A DNA stretch of 32,154 nucleotides from Cupriavidus gilardii. GTDB lineage: Bacteria; Pseudomonadota; Gammaproteobacteria; Burkholderiales; Burkholderiaceae. The stretch spans positions 1-32,154 of the forward strand of contig NZ_VZOV01000037.1 of assembly GCF_008801915.1 (NCBI RefSeq), written 5' to 3'. The notes beneath the pieces were generated by a model. It saw nothing but the letters and a program-made list of their open reading frames with translations. It had not been told where the DNA came from and made no database searches. The position numbers and the translations under genes are program-made. Shown here piece after piece: positions 1-8,452 of this stretch (position 1 is its first letter; the number at the start of each line of letters is the position of its first letter).

Positions 1-1842
1 CAGCGCCTGGGCCAGCCGCCGCGCCTCGGTCACGCCGGCCGCTGGCGTGGTGCCCGGCGCAGAACGGGCGTTCGAAGCCAGCTCGAGCTGGGTCGCGGTC
101 TGGCGCAACGCGGCCACGCGCTGCGCGTCGGCGGCCGGCGGCGCGGCCGGCTGCGTCAGCGCCGGCAGCAGCGCCCGCGCGGCCGATGCGATCAGGGGAA
201 GCTTCGCGTCCTGGTCGGGCGGCACGAAGCTGTCGAGCGTGGCGACGCGCGCGACCTCGGGCCGTGCCGACAGCCGCGTTGCCAGCGCGCGTGCCGCCTC
301 CAGCGAGGGCGCCAGCACGCTGACATCCTCGGTGCCGGCCTGCGGCGCGTCCTTCAGCGCGCGCAGCGTCGCCATCGATTCCGAAGCGGGGTCCTTCAGG
401 TTCAGCGGATCGAAATCGAAGCGCAGCTGCGTCAGCAGCGGCGAGGCGGCCACGATGACCCCGCACGTGACCCACAGCACCGGCTTGCGATGGCGCTCGA
501 AGAATTCGTCGGCGGGCGCGAGCCAGCGGATGCCCGGGGCGACCGTCTCGCCGTCGGGCTGCAGCACGCGGATCAGCGCCGGCAGCAGCGTGACCGTGGT
601 GAAGAACGCGACGAACATGCCGACGCCGGCGATCAGGCCCAGCTCGGCCACGCCGCGATAGTCGGTCGGCAGGAAGGCGAAGAACGCCGCGGCCGTGGCC
701 GCCGCCGCCAGCGACAGCGGGATCGCCAGCGCCTGCGCGGTATGGGCCAGCGCCGTCGCGATATGGTCGCGGTCGTGGCGTTCGGCCCGGTAGCGCACGC
801 CGAACTGGATGCCGAAGTCCACGCCGAGGCCGACGAACAGCACGGCGAACGCGACCGAGATCATGTTGAGCGCGCCGACCATCGCCAGGCCCAGCGCCGC
901 CGTGACGGCCAGGCCCGCGAACAGGCTCAGCAGCACGGCGACGATCAGCCGCGCCGAACGCAGCGCCAGCCACAGGATCAGGATCACCACCAGCACCGTC
1001 ACCGCGCCATTCAGCGCGGCGCCGTCGGCCACCGAGGCGAACTCGTCGTCGGCCAGCGCCTGCGGCCCGGTCAGCCGCACCTCGGCCGCGTAGCGCTGCG
1101 CCAGTTGCAGCTGCGCGGCGCTGGCGCGGATCGCGGCCGACGCGTCGGCGCCGGCCTGCAGGTCGCCGTAATCGAGCACGGGGCTGACCGCGACGAAGGC
1201 CAGCGCCGGTCCGGCCGCGCGGGTGGGGTCCGCCAGCGTGCGCCAGGACAGCGCGGCCGGCCGGCCCGCCAGCACCTGCTCCAGCGTCATCGCACTGCGC
1301 GAGAGCAGCGGCGCCATCTGCGCCAGCGTGACCTGGCCCATCTGCAGCGGCAGGCCGAGCGTCACCGACAGCGTGTCGGCCAGCCCGCGCAGGCTCGGAT
1401 CGCGCGCCAACGCGTTCAGCAGGGGCCGCGCATCGGTCAGGTCGCGCGTGAGCCGGGCCAGCGACGGCGTATCGACAAACAGCAGGCCGTTGCGCGCGAA
1501 GAAGGCGCCGCCGCCGGGCTGGCGCACCGCCTCGAAGTGCGACGGCTGTTCGCGCAGGGACTGCGCCAGCGCATCGGCTGCGGCCTCGGCCAGCTCGGGG
1601 ACCGGTGCCTGCACGACCGCCAGGATCAGCCGGTCGCGGTCGGGGAAGGCCTGGTTCAGCGCGGCGTCGTAACGCGCCCATGGCGCGTCGACATCGAGCA
1701 GCCGGCCGATATCGGTGTTGATCGCGAAGTGCCGCGCCGCATACCAGCCGCTGGCGGCGCAGACCGCGGCCGCCAGCGCGATGGTCAGCCAGGCGCGCGC
1801 GGTCGCCAGCATCACCAGGCGGGTGACGGCCGCGGTCAGCAT
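1..1842 (-). CDS. hpnN: HpnN, hopanoid transporter of the RND/MMPL type (3' end beyond the window)
   Basis: The frame is open from an ATG at 1842 to the left edge, giving 614 codons of a family usually about 850-900 residues long, so the C-terminal third is missing. The N-terminus (MLTAAVTRLV, then a hydrophobic run ending in ASGWYA) is the first membrane helix. A long periplasmic part follows, including the DRDRLILAVV segment typical of MMPL proteins. Then comes a block of hydrophobic helices containing the VLFVGLGVDFGIQFGVRYR segment, which resembles the RND sterol-sensing-like helices. HpnN is known to move hopanoids from the inner to the outer membrane. The location beside hpnL, hpnK and hpnJ supports the name. 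A second ATG at 1812 is also in frame, but 1842 keeps the complete first helix. It diverges from hpnM across 92 bases. Confidence 0.9.
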   Translation of the reverse strand, partial: MLTAAVTRLVMLATARAWLTIALAAAVCAASGWYAARHFAINTDIGRLLDVDAPWARYDAALNQAFPDRDRLILAVVQAPVPELAEAAADALAQSLREQPSHFEAVRQPGGGAFFARNGLLFVDTPSLARLTRDLTDARPLLNALARDPSLRGLADTLSVTLGLPLQMGQVTLAQMAPLLSRSAMTLEQVLAGRPAALSWRTLADPTRAAGPALAFVAVSPVLDYGDLQAGADASAAIRASAAQLQLAQRYAAEVRLTGPQALADDEFASVADGAALNGAVTVLVVILILWLALRSARLIVAVLLSLFAGLAVTAALGLAMVGALNMISVAFAVLFVGLGVDFGIQFGVRYRAERHDRDHIATALAHTAQALAIPLSLAAAATAAAFFAFLPTDYRGVAELGLIAGVGMFVAFFTTVTLLPALIRVLQPDGETVAPGIRWLAPADEFFERHRKPVLWVTCGVIVAASPLLTQLRFDFDPLNLKDPASESMATLRALKDAPQAGTEDVSVLAPSLEAARALATRLSARPEVARVATLDSFVPPDQDAKLPLIASAARALLPALTQPAAPPAADAQRVAALRQTATQLELASNARSAPGTTPAAGVTEARRLAQAL

Positions 1843-1934
1843 GTCCGCCAGGCCTTGCCAGCCGGCGCTGCAGCGGCCGCCGCGGCGGGGCTATACTCGA
1901 TCGCTCGCCTTGCCATGCTGCCGGATTGCCGACC
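1843..1934. promoter_or_regulatory. hpnN/hpnM divergent intergenic region
   Basis: This 92-base gap separates the outward-facing starts of hpnN and hpnM, so it should hold promoters for both unless hpnM is read from elsewhere. A TATACT hexamer at 1892-1897 lies about 37 bases before the hpnM ATG and could be a -10 element. I see no convincing -35 partner and no clear Shine-Dalgarno before hpnM. Confidence 0.35.
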
Positions 1935-2576
1935 ATGTTCCATATCCGTTCCCATTCGCCGATTGCCGCGCTGGCCATCGCGGCGCCCGCGCTGGTCTGT
2001 TCCCTGCCCGCCAGTGCCGCCGAGCGTGCCGCCCCGGACCGCCAGGTCCGTGCCGCCGTCGAAGGCGTGATCTCCGCGGTCCGATCCGATCCCGCGGCCG
2101 GCGCCGGCGACCAGGCCCGTGTCGTCGCCGTGGTGCGGCGCCAGTTCCTTCCGTACACCGATTTCGCGCGCACCACGCGGCTGGCGCTCGGTCCCGCCTG
2201 GCGCACCGCCAATCCGGTGCAGCAGCAGCAACTGGTCGAGCAGTTCCGCACGCTGCTGGTCCACACCTATGCGCTGTCGCTGTCGCAGCTGCGCGGCCAG
2301 GACGTCCAGTTCCGCTATACGCCGGCCCAGGCCGGCGCCAACGCCGACGACGTGGTGGTGCGCACCCGCGTGATCACCGCCGGCGACGACAACCAGATCG
2401 ACTATCGGCTGCGGCGCGGCGCCGACGGCTGGAAGATCTACGACATCAACATGATGGGCGCGTGGCTGATCGAGGTCTATCGCCGCCAGTTCGCCGACAT
2501 CGTCGAGCGCGACGGCATCGACGGACTGATCCGCTACCTGTCCGACCACAACGCGCGCCAGGCCGGCAGCCGCTGA
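1935..2576 (+). CDS. hpnM: HpnM, secreted MlaC/Ttg2D-like hopanoid-associated protein
   Basis: It encodes 213 residues with a signal peptide (a hydrophobic stretch ending CSLPASAAE), so the mature protein should be periplasmic. The body is the MlaC/Ttg2D (toluene tolerance) fold: the FLPYTDFARTTRLALG segment, then QQQQLVEQFRTLLVHTYALSL, then a beta-rich half with DYRLRRGADGWKIYDINMMG and the end helix EVYRRQFADIV. MlaC proteins carry phospholipid between membranes. HpnM is inferred to bind or shuttle lipid together with HpnN, since it sits next to that transporter. I chose the ATG at 1935 because it begins a normal signal peptide, although a TTG at 1926 is in frame. The gene is opposite in strand to its neighbours and ends 11 bases from the end of hpnL. 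Confidence 0.88.
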   Translation: MFHIRSHSPIAALAIAAPALVCSLPASAAERAAPDRQVRAAVEGVISAVRSDPAAGAGDQARVVAVVRRQFLPYTDFARTTRLALGPAWRTANPVQQQQLVEQFRTLLVHTYALSLSQLRGQDVQFRYTPAQAGANADDVVVRTRVITAGDDNQIDYRLRRGADGWKIYDINMMGAWLIEVYRRQFADIVERDGIDGLIRYLSDHNARQAGSR

Positions 2577-2587
2577 AGCGCGGCGCC

Positions 2588-3628
2588 TCATCGCGGGCGG
2601 CCCCGCGCGCCCGCGTCGGGCTTGCCGTGGCGGTCGCGCCAGCGGCGCACCTCGAACCACTGCCACGACAGCAGCGCCGGCACGCCGTACAGCACCTCGC
2701 GCGCGCGCCGCACCAGCGCCAGCGACAGCGCGGTCTGCGCGTCGATGCCGAGCAGCTGTCCGAGCAGCATCACCACCGCCTCCTGCACGCCGAGTCCGCC
2801 CGGCACGAAGAAGGCCATGTTGCGCGCGGCCATCGTCAGCGACTCGATCGCCAGCGCCTCGCCGAACGAGACGGGATGGCCCAGCAGCCGCAGCGCGAGC
2901 CAGGTCTCGACGGTGCCGGCGGTCAGCCCGAGCAGTTGCCAGACCGCCGCGGTAACCGGCGTGCGCAGCCGTCCCAACAGCGCGCGGATGCGCTGGTCCA
3001 GGCCCGCGCCCAGGTCGGCGCCGGCGATCGCATCGACCATCCGGTGTTCCTCGCCGAGCAGGCGCCGGGCCAGCCGCTCGAGCCGTGCGAACAGCGCGCC
3101 ATGCCGCAGCGCCAGCGCAAACGCGATCGGCAGCGGCAGCGACAGCAGCAGCCCGCCGCCGATCGTCAGCGCGCGCTGTTCCTGATGGCCGCCGGGAATC
3201 GCGGCGATCAGCAGCAGCACGCCGATCACGCAGTACAGGTACTGCGAGAACAGCGTGACCATCACTTCGACGACCACGCTGGCGGTGACCGCGCTGGTGT
3301 CGCCGACCTGCAGCCTGCCCAGCCGGATGCCGGCCAGCTCGCCGCCGACATTGGCCGTCGGCAGCAGCCGGTTGACCGCCTCGCGCACGCTGGCCACCCA
3401 CCACAGGAACAGCATGCCGGGACGGGCCATCGGCGCGGCGGCGCGCAGTAAGCCCCGCCAGGCGCGCGCATCGAGGGCGATCGCGACGCCGTGCACCGGC
3501 AGCAGCCACAGCAGCGGCCAGCCGGCGCGCGCGACGGTGGCGGCGATCTGGCCCACGCCCTGGTGCACGATCAATGCGCCCAGCGCGATCAGTCCGATCA
3601 GACCCGCCAGCAGTCCGAGCCGCTTCAT
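2588..3628 (-). CDS. hpnL: HpnL, integral membrane protein (lysylphosphatidylglycerol synthase TM-like)
   Basis: It encodes 346 residues from the ATG at 3628, whose first bases form an ATGA overlap with the hpnK stop. The sequence is a multi-helix membrane protein: the first helix runs about residues 4-24 and others are spread along the chain. It includes the AVNRLLPTANVGGELAGIRL segment and a late FFVPGGLGVQEAVVMLLG motif. Both are marks of the UPF0104/LPG-synthase transmembrane superfamily. In hopanoid clusters this family is called HpnL. Its exact job is not established; a role in lipid flipping or in assisting the HpnI glycosyltransferase is inference. The overlap implies translational coupling with hpnK. 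Confidence 0.88.
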   Translation of the reverse strand: MKRLGLLAGLIGLIALGALIVHQGVGQIAATVARAGWPLLWLLPVHGVAIALDARAWRGLLRAAAPMARPGMLFLWWVASVREAVNRLLPTANVGGELAGIRLGRLQVGDTSAVTASVVVEVMVTLFSQYLYCVIGVLLLIAAIPGGHQEQRALTIGGGLLLSLPLPIAFALALRHGALFARLERLARRLLGEEHRMVDAIAGADLGAGLDQRIRALLGRLRTPVTAAVWQLLGLTAGTVETWLALRLLGHPVSFGEALAIESLTMAARNMAFFVPGGLGVQEAVVMLLGQLLGIDAQTALSLALVRRAREVLYGVPALLSWQWFEVRRWRDRHGKPDAGARGRPR

Positions 3629-4572
3629 CGCGGCCACCCCGGCGAGGAACAGGGCCCGCCGTCGCCGATGCGCACCGCCAGCTGGTCGGCGAAGCCGCCG
3701 CGCCGCGGCGCCGCCCGCTCCAGCGCGGTGCGCACACGCGGCGACAGCAGCGCCGCCAGCTCGTCCGCATGGCGATAGCCGCGCATCGACGGGGCGATCC
3801 GTTCGCCCGATTCGGTGGCCGGATGCAGATAAAGTTCGCCGACGCCGGGCGGCAGCGCGCGCAGGGCGGCCAGCACCGCCTGTTCGTCCATCGCGCCGCT
3901 GCGGGCGATGCCGATCACGTAGTCGTTGTGCGCGATGCCGGCGGCATCGAGACGCCGGCGCAGCAGCGCGAGCCACGGGCGCAGCCACCATGGCGCGCCC
4001 GCTTCGCGCGGCAGACGCATCGCGCGCAGGCCGTAGCCGCGGCCGATGGCCAGGATCAGCGACAGCACGGTCGGATGCAGGTGGAAATGCTTGTGCGTGT
4101 TGACGTGATCGAGCGCCAGGCCGGTCGCGGCGAAGGCGGCGAACTGCGCGCGGATTTCCGCGGCCAGCTGGCGGCGCACCGAATCGGACAGCACGAAGCG
4201 CAGCCCGTCGCGCGCCATTGCGCTGCCGAAGCGACCGGCGGCGTCGACCAGGTCGGGGATCGCGGCCGGCGGCAATACCGACGGTCCGTCGGCCAGCACC
4301 AGATGCAGGCCGACGCGCAGCGTCGGCAGCCGGTGCGCGGGCGCGACCGCATCGGCCGCGGCCGGTGCGCCGACCATCAGGCTGGCGGCGTCGAGCACGC
4401 CGTGCCGATGCGCCAGCTCGACGGCCTCGTTGACGGCCGGGTGCAGCCCGAAGTCGTCGGCGGTCACGATCAGCGCGCGTGGCCGCGTCCGGCGCGTCGC
4501 CGTGGCGGTCGCTGCGGTCGCTGCGGTCGCTGCGGTCGTGGTCGTGGTCGTGGTCGGGCTGGGCAGGATCAG
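3625..4572 (-). CDS. hpnK: HpnK, YdjC/ChbG-type deacetylase of glycosylated hopanoid; start codon non-canonical
   Basis: The conserved protein begins at RALIVTADDFG, the first strand and metal-binding Asp pair of the YdjC deacetylase fold. The second metal motif, DHVNTHKHFHLHP, and a late GVGELYLHPATES segment follow. HpnK removes the acetyl group from N-acetylglucosaminyl bacteriohopanetetrol made by HpnI. There is no ATG, GTG or TTG upstream of the conserved strand in this frame. The CTG at 4572 overlaps the hpnJ stop as CTGA, mirroring the ATGA overlaps of the neighbouring genes, and gives 315 residues with a Thr/Ala-rich leader from in-frame tandem repeats. The only canonical start nearby, a GTG at 4467, falls inside the first strand (MTADDFG). 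Identity is sure; the start is not. Confidence 0.85.
   Translation of the reverse strand: MILPSPTTTTTTTAATAATAATATATRRTRPRALIVTADDFGLHPAVNEAVELAHRHGVLDAASLMVGAPAAADAVAPAHRLPTLRVGLHLVLADGPSVLPPAAIPDLVDAAGRFGSAMARDGLRFVLSDSVRRQLAAEIRAQFAAFAATGLALDHVNTHKHFHLHPTVLSLILAIGRGYGLRAMRLPREAGAPWWLRPWLALLRRRLDAAGIAHNDYVIGIARSGAMDEQAVLAALRALPPGVGELYLHPATESGERIAPSMRGYRHADELAALLSPRVRTALERAAPRRGGFADQLAVRIGDGGPCSSPGWPR
4507..4557. repeat. Short tandem repeats inside the hpnK leader
   Basis: Three perfect copies of the 9-mer GGTCGCTGC (4507-4533) run directly into four copies of a 6-mer GGTCGT (4534-4557, the last ending GG). Read on the minus strand in the hpnK frame they encode a Thr/Ala-rich leader. Both unit lengths are multiples of three, so copy-number change would alter leader length without shifting frame. 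Confidence 0.9.
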
Positions 4573-5990
4573 GCCTCGTGGGTATGCAGGAAGCGGAAGA
4601 ACTCGACGCCCTCGCGCAGCCGCCGGCGCGTCATTTCCCAGCTGCCCATCATTTCGCGGGTGATCTCCCAGATCTTGGACGGGCGGAAATAGAAGCGGCG
4701 GTAGAAGGTCTCGACGCCGTGATAGATCTCGTCGCGCGACAGATGCGGATAGCTGATCGCCGCCAGCTGCACGCCGCGGTCGTTGACCAGCGGGATCACC
4801 TTGTCGTCGGCGAGCCAGCCGTTGTCGCGCGCCTGCCGGTACAGCGCGGTGCCGGGGTAGGGCGCGGCGAGCGAGACCTGGATCGTATGCGGATTGATTT
4901 CCTGCGCGAAGGCGATCGTCTTCTCGATGGTCTCGCGCGTCTCGCCGGGCAGGCCGAGGATGAAGGTGCCGTGGATCGTGATGCCGAGCCTGCGGCAGTC
5001 CTCGGTGAAGCGCCGCGCGATATCGGTGCGCAGGCCCTTCCTGATGTTCAGCAGGATCTGGTCGTCGCCCGACTCGTAGCCGACCAGCAGCAGCCGCAGG
5101 CCGTTGTCCTTCATGATCTTCAACGTGCTGTACGGCACGTTGGCCTTGGCATTGCACGACCATGTCACGCCCAGCTTGCCGAGCCCGCGCGCGATCTCCT
5201 CCACGCGCGGCCTGAAGTCGGTGAAGGTGTCGTCGTCGAACATGATCTCGCGCACCTCCGGCATATTGCGGCGGATCCATTCGACTTCGGCCAGCACGTT
5301 CTCCGGCGAGCGCACGCGGTAGCGGTGTCCGCCGACCGTCTGCGGCCACAGGCAGAACGTGCAGCGCGAGCGGCAGCCGCGGCCGGTGTAGATCGAGACA
5401 TAGGGGTGCAGCAGATAGCCGATGAAGTAGTTGCGCAGGTTCAGGTCGCGCCGGTAGACCGGCGAGACGAACGGCAGTTCGTCCATGTTCTCGATCATCG
5501 GGCGCGGCGGGTTGTGTTCGATCGCGCCATCGGCCGCGCGGTAGCTCAGTCCGGCGATCCGCGGCAACGGCATGCCGGCGGCCACGTCGCGGCAGGTGTA
5601 GTCGAATTCCTCGCGGCAGACGAAGTCGATCGCCTCGCTGGCGGCCAGCGTGCCGCCGGGGTCCACCGCGGCCTTGGCGCCGACCATGCCGAGCCGGATC
5701 GTCGGATAGCGCGCCTTCAGCGCCTGCGCGAAACGCACGTCGGCCGGGAACGACGGCGTGCTGGTATGCACGATCACCAGTTCGTATTCGCTGGCGATGG
5801 CCAGCGTCTGTTCGAGGCTCAGGCCGTCGGCCGGCGCATCGAGCAGGCGGCTGCCCGGCACCAGTGCGGCCGGTTGCGCCAGCCAGGTCGGATACCAGAA
5901 CGAACGGATCTCGCGCCTGGCCTGATAGCGCGACCCGGCACCGCCATCGAAGCCATCGAAGGAGGGCGCTTGCAGGAACAGGGTCTTCAT
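4569..5990 (-). CDS. hpnJ: HpnJ, B12-binding-domain radical SAM enzyme of hopanoid cyclitol formation
   Basis: It encodes 473 residues. The first ~130 residues form a cobalamin-binding-like Rossmann domain (LVIVHTSTPSF, LGMVGAKAAVDPGG). The radical SAM core follows, with the CxxxCxxC cluster at C206, C210 and C213 (GRGCRSRCTFC) that binds the 4Fe-4S cluster. Later come the MFDDDTFTD and GYESGDDQIL segments usual in B12-radical SAM proteins. In characterised Burkholderia hopanoid synthesis, HpnJ remodels the glucosamine head group into the cyclitol ether. The ATG at 5990 overlaps the hpnI stop (ATGA, 5987-5990), and its own stop overlaps the presumed hpnK CTG. The order hpnI-hpnJ-hpnK therefore puts the three head-group enzymes in one transcript. 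Confidence 0.93.
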   Translation of the reverse strand: MKTLFLQAPSFDGFDGGAGSRYQARREIRSFWYPTWLAQPAALVPGSRLLDAPADGLSLEQTLAIASEYELVIVHTSTPSFPADVRFAQALKARYPTIRLGMVGAKAAVDPGGTLAASEAIDFVCREEFDYTCRDVAAGMPLPRIAGLSYRAADGAIEHNPPRPMIENMDELPFVSPVYRRDLNLRNYFIGYLLHPYVSIYTGRGCRSRCTFCLWPQTVGGHRYRVRSPENVLAEVEWIRRNMPEVREIMFDDDTFTDFRPRVEEIARGLGKLGVTWSCNAKANVPYSTLKIMKDNGLRLLLVGYESGDDQILLNIRKGLRTDIARRFTEDCRRLGITIHGTFILGLPGETRETIEKTIAFAQEINPHTIQVSLAAPYPGTALYRQARDNGWLADDKVIPLVNDRGVQLAAISYPHLSRDEIYHGVETFYRRFYFRPSKIWEITREMMGSWEMTRRRLREGVEFFRFLHTHEA

Positions 5991-7192
5991 CGGGTCCTCC
6001 GGGAGACGGAAGGGGACTGCCTATCGACGCGATCGTGCGGGCGTGGCCTGTCTGCGCGAGCTGCGGCGCTCGCCATCCCATCGCGCGTCCATTCGATGGC
6101 AAGGCGCGTGCCGCGCCAGCGCACCTGGCGGCCCGCCATTGCCACCGTCCATTCGAGCAGCAGCAGCGTATCGCGCAAGGGCGCGCGCAGCGCCGCGCCC
6201 GCGTCGCGGCAACGCAGCGACCGGGCCAGCGCTCCGAGCGCGGCCACGAGCGCGAGCGCGCGCGAGGACGCCAGCAGCAGCCCGAACGCCAGCATTGGCC
6301 AGGTAAAGGTCAGGAAGACCAGCGCGAAACCGGCGGGATCGAGCGCGCGCAGCGTCCGCAGCCAGCGCAGTTCGTGAGACCACAGCGCGCGCGGCGTGGT
6401 TTCCGCGATATCGGTGCGGACCTCGACATCGGACAGCACGGTGCGCAGCCCTTGCCGGCGGGTCAGCTCGCCGAGCCAGTAATCATCGGCGAGCCGGTCG
6501 GCCACGGCCGCGAAGCCGCCGATCCGCAGCAGCGCCTCGCGCCGCAGCGCGATGGTCGCGCCGAAGCCAAAGCGCTGGCTGCCGCCCGCCTGCGCGACGC
6601 GGACCGCGGGGACGAACCACTCGTCGATGAACTGGGCACCGAGCCGCGCCCATGCGCCACGCAGCGGCCGGCCGCGATACAGGCAGGTCACGATGCCGAC
6701 GCGCGGATCGGCCAGCGGCGCGGTGACGCGCCGCAGATAGTCGGCGCGCACCGCGATATCGCTGTCCGCGATCACCAGCCGTTCGTGGCGTGCCAGCGGC
6801 AGCATCGCGATCAGGTTGGCGACCTTCGGATTGACGGGGGCGACGTTCGACAGCGCCGGCACGAGCCGCTGCGCGCCGACCGCCACGGCGATATCGCAGC
6901 CGGGGAACGCCCGCCGCAATCGCTCGACCGCGAGCAGCGCGGCATCGTCGGGCTCGGATACGCCGAACACCAGCTGGAAGCACGGATGGCGCTGCCGGCA
7001 GAAGCTGGCGAGATTGCGGTACAGGCGCGGCTCGTCGCCGCACAGCGGCTTGAGCACCGTCACCGGCGCGAGGCCATCGTCGCTGTCCACCGCTGGCGTT
7101 GGCAACGGACGGCGGCTGGCCCACCAGGCCGCTGCCGCATAGCCCGATGCCAGCACGGTCAGGATGGCGCCGGCCAGTCTCGCCCAGTCCAT
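5987..7192 (-). CDS. hpnI: HpnI, glycosyltransferase adding N-acetylglucosamine to bacteriohopanetetrol
   Basis: It encodes 401 residues of the ceramide-glucosyltransferase-like family 2/21 type. An N-terminal membrane anchor covers residues 5-24. The catalytic domain has VTVLKPLCG (about 44-52), the metal-binding IADSDIAV (D133, D135), a DDYWLGE segment (D216, D217) and HELRWLR (R246, W247), which stands for the Q/RxxRW motif. Hydrophobic helices follow around residues 260-300. HpnI transfers an N-acetylhexosamine onto the hopanoid side chain at the inner membrane, and HpnK then deacetylates it. It starts 6 bases after the hpnH stop without a clear Shine-Dalgarno, so it is probably translated by coupling to hpnH. 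The C-terminal 40 residues are basic and low in complexity. Confidence 0.92.
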   Translation of the reverse strand: MDWARLAGAILTVLASGYAAAAWWASRRPLPTPAVDSDDGLAPVTVLKPLCGDEPRLYRNLASFCRQRHPCFQLVFGVSEPDDAALLAVERLRRAFPGCDIAVAVGAQRLVPALSNVAPVNPKVANLIAMLPLARHERLVIADSDIAVRADYLRRVTAPLADPRVGIVTCLYRGRPLRGAWARLGAQFIDEWFVPAVRVAQAGGSQRFGFGATIALRREALLRIGGFAAVADRLADDYWLGELTRRQGLRTVLSDVEVRTDIAETTPRALWSHELRWLRTLRALDPAGFALVFLTFTWPMLAFGLLLASSRALALVAALGALARSLRCRDAGAALRAPLRDTLLLLEWTVAMAGRQVRWRGTRLAIEWTRDGMASAAARADRPRPHDRVDRQSPSVSRRTR

Positions 7193-7198
7193 GCGCGT

Positions 7199-8386
7199 TC
7201 AATGCAGGGCGGTGGCCCGGCGTTCCGGCTTCGGCGCGCCGGCGGCCTGGCCGGCATGGTTGGGATCCGCGGCGCCGCGCCGGATCTGCTCGAGCTTGAT
7301 CTCGACATGGCGCGAGAACACGTACTGGGCCGGGCGCTGGCCGTCCAGCGGAATATCGGGCGCCATCGGCCCGTCGGTACGCACGCCGCGCAGCGCCACG
7401 CGCATTGCCTTCAGCGGATGCGCGATGGTATCGGCGACCGCGGTGGCCTCGTAACCGCTGTGCACCATGCAGTTGGCGCATTTCTCGTAGTTGCCGGTGC
7501 CATAGGCATCCCAGTCGGTGTCCTCCATCAGCTCGCGGAACGTCGCCGCATAGCCTTCGCCCAGCAGATAGCAAGGACGCTGCCAGCCGAACACGGTGCG
7601 CGCGGGATTGCCCCACGGCGTGCAGCGGTAGGTCTGGTTGCCGGCGAGGAAATCGAGGAACAGCGTCGACTGGCTGAAGGCCCATTGGCGGCCGCGCCGG
7701 CCGCGCGCGAGGATGTCGCGGAACAGCTGCCGCGTCCTGCCGCGATGCAGGAAGTGCTGCTGGTCCGGCGCGCGCTCGTAGGCGTAGCCCGGAGAGACCG
7801 TGATGCCGTCCACGCCCATCGCCTTGACCGAATCGAAGAAGCGGGCCACGCGCTCGGCATCGGCGTCGTTGAACAGCGTGCAGTTGATGTTGACCCGAAA
7901 GCCGCGCTGCTTGGCGGCGCGGATCGCGGCGACCGCGCGCTCGTAGACGCCGGGCTGGCAGACCGCGCGATCGTGCATCCCGGCATCGCCGTCCAGATGC
8001 ACGGACCAGACGAAGTAGGGGCTGGGCCGGTAGGCGTCGAGCTTCTTCTCCATCAGCAGCGCGTTGGTGCACAGGTAGACGAACTTGCGGCGCGCGACGA
8101 TGCCTTCGACGATGGCCGGCATCTCCTTGTGCAGCAGCGGCTCGCCGCCGGCGATCGACACTACCGGCGCCCCGCATTCGTCGACCGCCGCCAGGCATTC
8201 GTCGAGCGACAGGCGCTGGTTCAGGATGGGCTCTGGATAGTCGATCTTGCCGCAGCCGGCGCAGGCCAGGTTGCAACGGAACAGCGGCTCGAGCATCAGC
8301 GCCAGCGGATAGCGCCGGCGGCCGGCCAGCCGCTGGCGGACCACATAGGCGCCCACGCGGGCGACCTGGAGCAGGGGGATGGCCAA
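7199..8386 (-). CDS. hpnH: HpnH, radical SAM adenosyl-hopane synthase
   Basis: It encodes 395 residues. The radical SAM signature CxxxCxxC is at C38, C42 and C45 (FRCNLACAGC), followed by the SAM-binding SIAGGEPLLH (GGEP at 80-83). A C-terminal pair of cysteines in EKCANCMVHSG matches the known HpnH C-terminal region. HpnH joins the 5'-deoxyadenosyl radical to diploptene, the first step of C35 hopanoid side-chain building. The start is a TTG at 8386 giving (M)AIPLLQVARV. It is supported by a strong GGAGGAAG ribosome-binding site just upstream, and no in-frame ATG gives the usual N-terminus. It lies 66 bases after ispH and 6 bases before hpnI, within the same run of minus-strand genes. Confidence 0.94.
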   Translation of the reverse strand: MAIPLLQVARVGAYVVRQRLAGRRRYPLALMLEPLFRCNLACAGCGKIDYPEPILNQRLSLDECLAAVDECGAPVVSIAGGEPLLHKEMPAIVEGIVARRKFVYLCTNALLMEKKLDAYRPSPYFVWSVHLDGDAGMHDRAVCQPGVYERAVAAIRAAKQRGFRVNINCTLFNDADAERVARFFDSVKAMGVDGITVSPGYAYERAPDQQHFLHRGRTRQLFRDILARGRRGRQWAFSQSTLFLDFLAGNQTYRCTPWGNPARTVFGWQRPCYLLGEGYAATFRELMEDTDWDAYGTGNYEKCANCMVHSGYEATAVADTIAHPLKAMRVALRGVRTDGPMAPDIPLDGQRPAQYVFSRHVEIKLEQIRRGAADPNHAGQAAGAPKPERRATALH

Positions 8387-8452
8387 GGCGCGCTTCCTCC
8401 TTCGATGTGGGTGGATGGATGCCTGGGCGGGATCGCGCTGCGCCCGGCGGTT

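Noticed and set aside
490..2070. 526-residue open frame on the plus strand
   Set aside because: It is antisense to hpnN and has the Arg/Gln/His-rich composition of a mirror frame.
1836..3770. 644-residue open frame on the minus strand
   Set aside because: It crosses hpnM antisense and hpnL out of frame; composition is artefactual.
3625..6102. 825-residue minus-strand frame that would fuse an hpnJ shadow to HpnK
   Set aside because: Its first two thirds are hpnJ and the hpnI end read in the wrong frame. Only the part after about 4572 is HpnK.
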